Source: Streptomyces sp. Ag109_O5-1 (GTDB taxonomy: Bacteria; Actinomycetota; Actinomycetes; Streptomycetales; Streptomycetaceae). Taken from it: DNA of 64,000 nt. The translations under genes and the position numbers were made by a program. This document shows, piece after piece, positions 57,631-64,000 of this stretch (its first letter is position 1; each line of letters starts with the position of its first letter). Below the pieces are notes generated by a model, which had not been told where the DNA came from, did not search any database, and saw nothing but the letters and a program-made list of their open reading frames with translations. The stretch is taken from NCBI RefSeq assembly GCF_003814875.1, contig NZ_RKQF01000001.1, positions 3,286,001-3,350,000 of the forward strand, read 5' to 3'.

Positions 57631-60600
57631 ATGCGCGCAGGACCGCGCGGAATTCAAGGTGCCCGGAGACGGGCGTGGTTGCGGCAGGTGACCGTCTGGG
57701 CCGCGACGACCGCCGCTTTCTCGCTGGCCGTTCAGCCGGCCGTCGCCGACGTCGTGGTTGGCGGCTACCAGTACAAGGACGAGATCTGGGCGGCCGATCC
57801 GCTGCCCGAGCAGCCGAAGGTCCCGGGGCACCCCGCGGACGGCCCCGGCGCTGAGGAGCCCACCCCGCCGCCCGGCGCCCACGAGCTCGCTGGGCACCAG
57901 GTGAAGGCACCGAAGTGGCCCGCGGGCGGTGTCGCTACCGTCGACCTCGGCACGGCGCACCAGGTGCGCGGCCGGGCCGCGGCCGCCGCGCCCGGCAAGG
58001 TGAAGGCCGCCGCGCTGCCCGTCTCGCTGTCGCCCGTCGCACCGTCGGCGATCGGCCCGGGCGCCCACGCGCTCGTCGGCCACGGCACGCCGGTCGAGCC
58101 GGCCAAGTCGGTGCGGGTGCGCCTCGCCGACCGCGCACAGGCGAAGAAGGCCGGCATCGACGGCCTGCTGGTCGGCCTCGCGCGCGGCGACCACCGCTCC
58201 GGCGCCGGCGGCGTCTCCGTCTCGCTGGACTACACCGCCGTCGAGCAGGCGTACGGCGGCGGCTGGGCCTCCCGGCTGCACCTGGTGGCCATGCCCGCCT
58301 GCGCCCTGACCACACCTCAGCTCGCGGCCTGCCGCACCCGCACCCCGCTGGAATCGGTCAACGACCCGCAGGCCGGCAAGGTCACCGCCACCGTCGCCGT
58401 GCCGGCCGCAACCACCAAGCCGACAGGCAGGCCCGCCGCTCCCTCCGGCCGTGGCCGTACTGCCCTGGCCTCCTCGGGCATGGCGGTCGCCGCGGTCGCC
58501 GGCAGCAAGGGCTCGCAGGGCGACTTCGGCGCCACCTCGCTGTCCGCCTCGGGCGCCTGGTCCTCCTCGGCCTCGGGCGCCTTCACGTACAACTACCCGA
58601 TCACCGTGCCCCCGTCCCTCGGCGGCCAGGCGCCCAACGTCGGCCTGTCCTACGACTCCCAGTCGGTCGACGGCGAGACCTCCGCCCGCAACTCCCAGTC
58701 CTCCTGGGTCGGCGACGGCTGGTCCTACAGCCCCGGGTTCATCGAGCGCTCGTACAAGAGCTGCAAGGACCAGGGGATCAAGGACTCCGGCGACGAGTGC
58801 TGGGGCGGCTGGAATGCCACCATCCAACTCGGCACCCACAACGGCCAGTTGGTCCGCGACTCTGACGGCGAGTACCACCTCCAGGCCGACGACGGCACCA
58901 GAATCCAGCGGCTCACCGGAGCGTCCAACGGCCTGTGGGACGGCGAGTACTTCAAGGTCACCACGACCGACGGCACCGCCTACTACCTCGGCCTGAACCA
59001 CGCCCCCGGCACCACCGACGACGACGCCACCGACAGCGCCTGGGGCGTGCCCGTCTACCACCCCAAGTCGGGCGACCCCTGCCACGACAAGGACAAGGGC
59101 GACGACTCCCAGTGCGACAAGCCGGTCGGCTACCGCTTCAACCTCGACTTCGTCGTCGACCCGCACGGCAACGTCCAGCGCTACGACTGGGCGACCGAGT
59201 CCAACTACTACAACATGGGCTACGGCCAGGTCGCCAAGGACGACAAGGGCGGCAAGATCACCAAGTACGTCCGTGGCGGCCACCTCACCCGCATCTCCTA
59301 CGGCTACCAGCTGGCCGACGCGCGGGCGGGCCGCGAGCCGGCCGCCAAGGTCGTCTTCCGCACCGCGCAGCGCTGCACCACCTCCGACACGGTCTGCAAG
59401 GCGGACAACCTCTCCTCCAAGACCGCGAAGGACTGGCCGGACACCCCCTACGACCTGCACTGCGAGTCCGACTGGAAGAACAAGCCCAAGGACGACGACA
59501 CCGACGGCGTCTGCCTGACGAGCGGCCCGACCTTCTGGACGACGTACCGGCTCAAGGGCGTCGACACCTCGGTACGCACGGCCTCCGGCTGGCAGGACGT
59601 CGACAGCTACGAGCTCAAGCAGGTCTTCTCGGACGCGGGCGGCACCTACGACCCGGTCACCGGCAACACCCAGGACCCGAAGAGCACGGGCTCGCTGCAG
59701 TCGGTGATGTGGCTGTCCTCCATCGTCCACACCGGCGAGGACACCTCGGCCGGCGGCGACAAGCCGATCACCCTCGACCCGGTCACCTTCGCCGGAATCG
59801 AGATGGACAACCGCGTGGACGGCCTGACCCCGGCAGCCCCGCCGCTGTTCCACCCGCGGATCTCCAGCGTGCAGACCGAGACCGGTGAGTCGGTCGCGGT
59901 CACCTACCGCCCGCCGGAGTGCTCGCGGGAGAAGAAGAACATGCCGGACTCGGCCGACAGCAACACCATGGCCTGTTACCCGGTGTTCTGGACCACCCCG
60001 GGCGGGGTGGAGCCCATCGAGGACTGGTTCAACAAGACGCTCGTCTCCCAGGTCACCGACAGCGACCGCACCAAGGCCGGTTCGCCCGCCAAGGTCACCA
60101 ACTACACCTACAGCGACGGCGCGGCCTGGCACCGGGACGACTCCGACCTGACCGACGACAAGCACCGCACCTGGAACGACTTCCGGGGCTTCCGCACCGT
60201 CACCACCACCACCGGCGCGGCACCGGACCCCGTCACCCAGAACACCATCTCCTACCTCCAGGGCATGGACGGCGACTACAAGTCCGACGGCTCCAAACGC
60301 AGCGTCAAGGTCAAGAACGCCGTGAACGAGGAGATCACCGACAGCCCCTGGCTGGCCGGCACCCCGTATCAGGCCCTGAGCTACACCAAGGCTGGCGGCA
60401 CCGTCGTGGGCCGTACCCTCACCGACCCGCCCACCTCCAAGGTCACCGCCTCCCGGGACCGCACGGCGTGGACGTCCGAGGACCCCAAGCCCGACAAGCT
60501 CTCCACTCTGCCGGACATGACGGCACGCCAGATCACGGGAACCTCGTCCCGCACGATGGGGCTGCTCTCCGACGGCACCTGGCGCACCACTCGCTCCAGC

Positions 60601-63600
60601 ACCACCTTCGACGACGAGGGCCGCACCTGGAAGGTCGACGACGAGGGCGACGTCTCCAAGCCCAAGCAGGAGACCTGCACCACCACGACCTACGCCGACG
60701 CGCCCGCCGACAACCCGATGATGCTGGTCTACCCCAAGGAGACCATCAGCGTCGCCGGCCCCTGCGGCACCGCCCCCGGCAAGGACACCACCCTCTCCGA
60801 CAAGCGCATCTACTACGACGGTGACGGCTCGGTCGACAAGATCGGCACCCTGGGCCGGCTCGGCCAGAACGGCGACTCGCTCGGCTTGGTCACCGCCACC
60901 CAGTCGGTCACCTCGTACGACGCGAGCGGCGACCCCAGGTTCCAGACACTCGGCGGCATGTCGTACGACAAGTACGGCCGGGTCGTCGCGAACACGGACG
61001 CAGCGGGCAACACCACGACCTCGTCCTACGAGCCCACTTCGGGCATCCTGCCCACCACCCTGTCCACGACGAACCCCCTGAAGTGGACGGCCACCAGCAC
61101 AGTCTCACCGGGCCGCGGCTCGGTCACCCACGCGGTGGACGTCAACAAGCAGGTCACCGACGCGACTTATGACGCGCTCGGTCGGCGGGAGAAGGTCTGG
61201 TCGCCGGGCCGGGACAAGGACAAGGACGAGAGCCCGGACCGGATCTACAGCTACGACGTCCACGGTGCGGGCGACAACCCCGCACCGTCCTCGGTCACCA
61301 CCAAGGGCCTGCGCGAGGACGGCACCTACAGCACCTCCGTCACCATCTACGACGGCACGCTGCAGCCCCGCCAGACCCAGTCGACCCCCGCGGACAACTC
61401 GGCCGGACGACTCGTCTCCTCCACCTACTACGACTCGCACGGCTGGACCGTCTCGAACATCGCGGCGTACTCCGACGCCGATCACGCCCCGGGCAGCACG
61501 ATGTGGGCGGAGACCAACCGCACGGGCCCGTCGGTGACGCGCACGGCGTACGACGGCCAGGGCCGGCCAGTCACCCGCACCATGGTGTCGTTCGCCAGCA
61601 CCCTGTTCCAGTCGTCGGCGGACTACCGGGGCGCCGACCGGGTCGACACCACCCCGCCGAAGGGCGGCAAGGCCACCACGACCTACACGGACGCGCTCGG
61701 CCGCCCCACCTCCACGGTGATGCGCGACACCACGCCGGACCGCAAGCTCACCGGCGGCGCCAAGCTGGCCTCGGGCACCTCGCTGGTCTCCGCCGGCGTC
61801 CGGCTGGCCATGCAGGCAGACGGCAACCTGGTGCTGACCTCGCTTGCAGGCGACAAGGTGCTGTGGTCGTCGAAGACGTCCGGCAAGCCGGGCGCCTATG
61901 CGGTCATGCAGACCGACGGCAACCTCGTGGTCCTGGACGCCACCGGCAAGACCACCCTGTGGTCCAGCGACACCTCCGGTCACACCGGCGGCTACCTCAA
62001 GGTGCAGTCCGACGACAACGTCGCGGTGTACGACGCGTCGAACACCGTGCTCTGGTCGACCGGGACCGCCGGCAAGGCGGCGACCGCGGACATCACCACC
62101 CACTACACCTACACACCCACAGGACAGATCGACACGGTCAAGGACTCGGTGGGCAACACCTGGTTCTACGACTACGACCTGCAGGGCCGCGTGGTTTCCC
62201 AGACCGACCCCGACTCCGGCACCTCCACCTCTCACTACGACGACCTGGGCCGGCTGGACCGCACCACCGACGCCCGCAAGCAGACCCTCTCCTTCACCTA
62301 CGACCTGCTGGGCCGCCGCAAAGCCGAGTACTCGGGCGACGGCACGACGGACCCGAACAAGCTGCTGGCCGAGTGGACCTACGACGAACTCAGCAAGGGC
62401 CTGCCCGTCGCGTCCATCCGCTACGTCGGCGGCAAGAACGGTAGCGCCTACGTCCAGAAGATCGACGCGTACAACGCGGTAGGCCAGCCGACCAGCACCT
62501 CGACCGTGATACCGGATGCCGAGGGCGCCCTGGCGGGCACCTACACCGCCAAGGCCTCCTACACCGACAACGTCGGCCTGCTCGCGGCGACCACGTATGG
62601 CGCCGACGGCGGTCTGCCGACCGAGACCGTCGGCTACGGCTACAACCTCGAAGGCGGCCTGGTCAGCATGGGCTCGCCCAGCCGGCCGTACGTCGCCACG
62701 GTCAACTACAGCCCGCTCGGAGAAGTCCTCCAGACCACCGTCGGCACCCCGTCCAAGCAGCTGCGCACCGCGCAGACCTACGACCAGGCGACCGGACGAC
62801 TCGCCACCAACCGAGTCACCCTCCAGACCAACACAGCCAACCCGATCTCGGACACCACCTACGGCTATGACCAGGCCGGCAACATCACCGCGGTCTCCGA
62901 CGTCCGCTCGAGCGGCGGCACGGACCGGACCGCCGACACCCAGTGCTTCGCCTACGACGCGCAGGACCGGCTGACCACCGCCTGGACGGACACCAAGGGA
63001 CTCACCACGGCCACCGCGGGCCAGCTCGCCCGGTGCGCCACCTCTCGGCCCAGTCCGGCAACCGTCGGCGGACCGGCCCCGTACTGGACGGACTGGCAGT
63101 TCAACCAGCTCGGTGACCGCACCCAGCAGGTCGCGCACGACGTGACCGGCAACGCGGCCAAGGACACCACCCAGACGTTCGCCTACGCGGGCGCCGGCAC
63201 GGCCCCCGCCCAGCGGCCCAACGCGGTGTCCACCGTCACCACCCGCAACCCCACCACTGGCACCTCCGTGCTGACCCCGGAGTACGACGACGCGGGCAAC
63301 ACCAAGACCCGGACCACCACCGGAGCCCACCCGGGCAGTCAGGGGATCGAGTACAACGAGGAGGGCCTGACCTCCGCGACGACCACCGACGGCAAGAAGA
63401 CCGGCTACCTCTACGACGCCGACGGCCAGTTGCTCGTCCAGCGCGGGCCGGGCGGCAACACCCTCTACCTCTTCGGCGGCACCGAGCAGCTCACCCTCGA
63501 CACCGCTACCAAGGCCGTCACCGGGCTGCGCTACTACTGCGCCCCCGACGGCACTGTGACGGTCCGCTCCAGCAAGGGCGGCATCAGCTACCAGCCGACC

Positions 63601-64000
63601 ACCCCGCAGGGCACCGCCCAGCTCCAGGTGGACGGCAGCTCACTGGCCGTCACCCGGCGCGCCTTCGACCCCTACGGCAACCCGCGCGGCCCGGCGCCCA
63701 CCGGTTGGGCGGACAACCACGGCTACCTGGGCAAGCCCGCCGACGCGACCTCGGGTCTGAACCTCCTCGGAGTGCGGAACTACGACCCGGTCACCGGCCG
63801 GTTCCTGTCGGTCGACCCGGTCTTCGAGAACGACGACCCGAACCAGATGGGCGGCTACGGCTACGCGGCCGGCAACCCCGTCTCCGGAAGCGATCCCAAC
63901 GGCCTGGCCTGGTACTCGGACTGGGGCGGCGCGGTCGGCAGCTTCTTCTGCGGTGTGGGCGACAGCGTCGTCGGCGACCCGTGGCAGTGGAGCGTCAACA
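57631..64000 (+). CDS. Giant RHS/YD-repeat protein, 3' end missing
   Basis: At least 2123 codons, running off the right edge. The ATG opens a signal-like N terminus (RRRAWLRQVTVWAATTAAFSLA) of a secreted RHS protein. A SpvB/TcdB-like region follows (FTYNYPITVPPSLGGQAPNVGLSYDSQSVDGE), then many YD repeats. At about residues 1374-1480 a bulb-type mannose-binding lectin domain is inserted (MQADGNLVL, MQTDGNLVVLD and VQSDDNVAVYD repeats). The RHS core end is visible (LNLLGVRNYDPVTGRFLSVDP), after which a variable C-terminal toxin domain normally begins; here only WYSDWGGAVGSFFCGVGDS is seen. It is a likely polymorphic toxin or cell-surface protein. Confidence 0.9.
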   Translation, partial: MRAGPRGIQGARRRAWLRQVTVWAATTAAFSLAVQPAVADVVVGGYQYKDEIWAADPLPEQPKVPGHPADGPGAEEPTPPPGAHELAGHQVKAPKWPAGGVATVDLGTAHQVRGRAAAAAPGKVKAAALPVSLSPVAPSAIGPGAHALVGHGTPVEPAKSVRVRLADRAQAKKAGIDGLLVGLARGDHRSGAGGVSVSLDYTAVEQAYGGGWASRLHLVAMPACALTTPQLAACRTRTPLESVNDPQAGKVTATVAVPAATTKPTGRPAAPSGRGRTALASSGMAVAAVAGSKGSQGDFGATSLSASGAWSSSASGAFTYNYPITVPPSLGGQAPNVGLSYDSQSVDGETSARNSQSSWVGDGWSYSPGFIERSYKSCKDQGIKDSGDECWGGWNATIQLGTHNGQLVRDSDGEYHLQADDGTRIQRLTGASNGLWDGEYFKVTTTDGTAYYLGLNHAPGTTDDDATDSAWGVPVYHPKSGDPCHDKDKGDDSQCDKPVGYRFNLDFVVDPHGNVQRYDWATESNYYNMGYGQVAKDDKGGKITKYVRGGHLTRISYGYQLADARAGREPAAKVVFRTAQRCTTSDTVCKADNLSSKTAKDWPDTPYDLHCESDWKNKPKDDDTDGVCLTSGPTFWTTYRLKGVDTSVRTASGWQDVDSYELKQVFSDAGGTYDPVTGNTQDPKSTGSLQSVMWLSSIVHTGEDTSAGGDKPITLDPVTFAGIEMDNRVDGLTPAAPPLFHPRISSVQTETGESVAVTYRPPECSREKKNMPDSADSNTMACYPVFWTTPGGVEPIEDWFNKTLVSQVTDSDRTKAGSPAKVTNYTYSDGAAWHRDDSDLTDDKHRTWNDFRGFRTVTTTTGAAPDPVTQNTISYLQGMDGDYKSDGSKRSVKVKNAVNEEITDSPWLAGTPYQALSYTKAGGTVVGRTLTDPPTSKVTASRDRTAWTSEDPKPDKLSTLPDMTARQITGTSSRTMGLLSDGTWRTTRSSTTFDDEGRTWKVDDEGDVSKPKQETCTTTTYADAPADNPMMLVYPKETISVAGPCGTAPGKDTTLSDKRIYYDGDGSVDKIGTLGRLGQNGDSLGLVTATQSVTSYDASGDPRFQTLGGMSYDKYGRVVANTDAAGNTTTSSYEPTSGILPTTLSTTNPLKWTATSTVSPGRGSVTHAVDVNKQVTDATYDALGRREKVWSPGRDKDKDESPDRIYSYDVHGAGDNPAPSSVTTKGLREDGTYSTSVTIYDGTLQPRQTQSTPADNSAGRLVSSTYYDSHGWTVSNIAAYSDADHAPGSTMWAETNRTGPSVTRTAYDGQGRPVTRTMVSFASTLFQSSADYRGADRVDTTPPKGGKATTTYTDALGRPTSTVMRDTTPDRKLTGGAKLASGTSLVSAGVRLAMQADGNLVLTSLAGDKVLWSSKTSGKPGAYAVMQTDGNLVVLDATGKTTLWSSDTSGHTGGYLKVQSDDNVAVYDASNTVLWSTGTAGKAATADITTHYTYTPTGQIDTVKDSVGNTWFYDYDLQGRVVSQTDPDSGTSTSHYDDLGRLDRTTDARKQTLSFTYDLLGRRKAEYSGDGTTDPNKLLAEWTYDELSKGLPVASIRYVGGKNGSAYVQKIDAYNAVGQPTSTSTVIPDAEGALAGTYTAKASYTDNVGLLAATTYGADGGLPTETVGYGYNLEGGLVSMGSPSRPYVATVNYSPLGEVLQTTVGTPSKQLRTAQTYDQATGRLATNRVTLQTNTANPISDTTYGYDQAGNITAVSDVRSSGGTDRTADTQCFAYDAQDRLTTAWTDTKGLTTATAGQLARCATSRPSPATVGGPAPYWTDWQFNQLGDRTQQVAHDVTGNAAKDTTQTFAYAGAGTAPAQRPNAVSTVTTRNPTTGTSVLTPEYDDAGNTKTRTTTGAHPGSQGIEYNEEGLTSATTTDGKKTGYLYDADGQLLVQRGPGGNTLYLFGGTEQLTLDTATKAVTGLRYYCAPDGTVTVRSSKGGISYQPTTPQGTAQLQVDGSSLAVTRRAFDPYGNPRGPAPTGWADNHGYLGKPADATSGLNLLGVRNYDPVTGRFLSVDPVFENDDPNQMGGYGYAAGNPVSGSDPNGLAWYSDWGGAVGSFFCGVGDSVVGDPWQWSVN

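Noticed and set aside
57625..60165. An 846-codon minus-strand open frame opposite the RHS gene start
   Set aside because: Its composition is typical of an antisense shadow. The plus frame carries YD repeats and a signal peptide.
61105..63330. A 741-codon minus-strand open frame inside the RHS gene
   Set aside because: No start context and only low-complexity Gly/Val/Arg sequence; it is the reverse shadow of YD repeats.

Overview
The window is high-GC actinobacterial DNA, almost certainly Streptomyces. It shows strong G/C third-position bias, frequent GTG starts and short overlapping ATGA/GTGA operons. Family-level markers are a gvpO-A-F-G-J-L-S-K gas vesicle operon, Asp23/Gls24-AmaP stress genes, a SigB/SigF-type sigma factor, and long secreted lectin and RHS proteins.

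Layout. (1) 0.1-6 kb: a stress sigma factor, then an ECF sigma operon carrying Asp23-like proteins, divergent from an Asp23/Gls24-DUF6286-AmaP operon. A Crp-like palindrome lies between them. (2) 6-12 kb: a complete gas vesicle operon on the minus strand, with divergent gvpY/gvpZ-like genes. (3) 12-18.3 kb: small stress genes and decayed pieces (a gvpK relic, a catalase tail, an ATPase piece, an IS3 relic), a perfect 21-bp inverted repeat, a LysR/SDR pair and a Doc-type toxin-antitoxin pair. (4) 18.9-51.1 kb: a large biosynthetic cluster bounded by IS110 and IS3 relics. (5) 51-53 kb: decayed kinase, RraA and transposase pieces. (6) 53-64 kb: a secreted ricin-B/LamG protein divergent from a giant RHS-repeat protein that runs off the window.

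The cluster in region 4 is the main interest. It encodes a 32-residue peptide (28431-28529) with a double-glycine leader and a 10-residue candidate core, TFHVDSKCVI. Behind it lie a C39-peptidase ABC transporter, a stand-alone condensation protein, a carrier protein, an adenylating enzyme and a fatty acyl-AMP ligase. Around it are a JmjC/cupin oxygenase, a P450, two radical SAM proteins, a methyltransferase, a DUF455 ferritin-like protein, a membrane glycosyltransferase and a sulfotransferase. A heptose-like sugar set is present: SIS isomerase, HAD phosphatase, GHMP kinase, GalT-like nucleotidyltransferase, two Gfo/Idh oxidoreductases, a DegT aminotransferase and a TIM-barrel protein. There are three alanyl-tRNA synthetase homologues: one with catalytic and editing parts but no C-terminal domain, and two diverged short ones. 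The proposed product is a ribosomal peptide that is acylated, glycosylated and sulfated. This is an inference from gene content; no close relative is recognised.

Control probably comes from an XRE-TPR regulator at the right end. Two tiny secreted peptides at the left end both finish in PLCC and could be pheromones for it, on the RRNPP model. TGAC-Nx-GTCA palindromes precede most cluster transcripts, inside AT-rich islands. The regulator-peptide-palindrome link is inferred, not shown.
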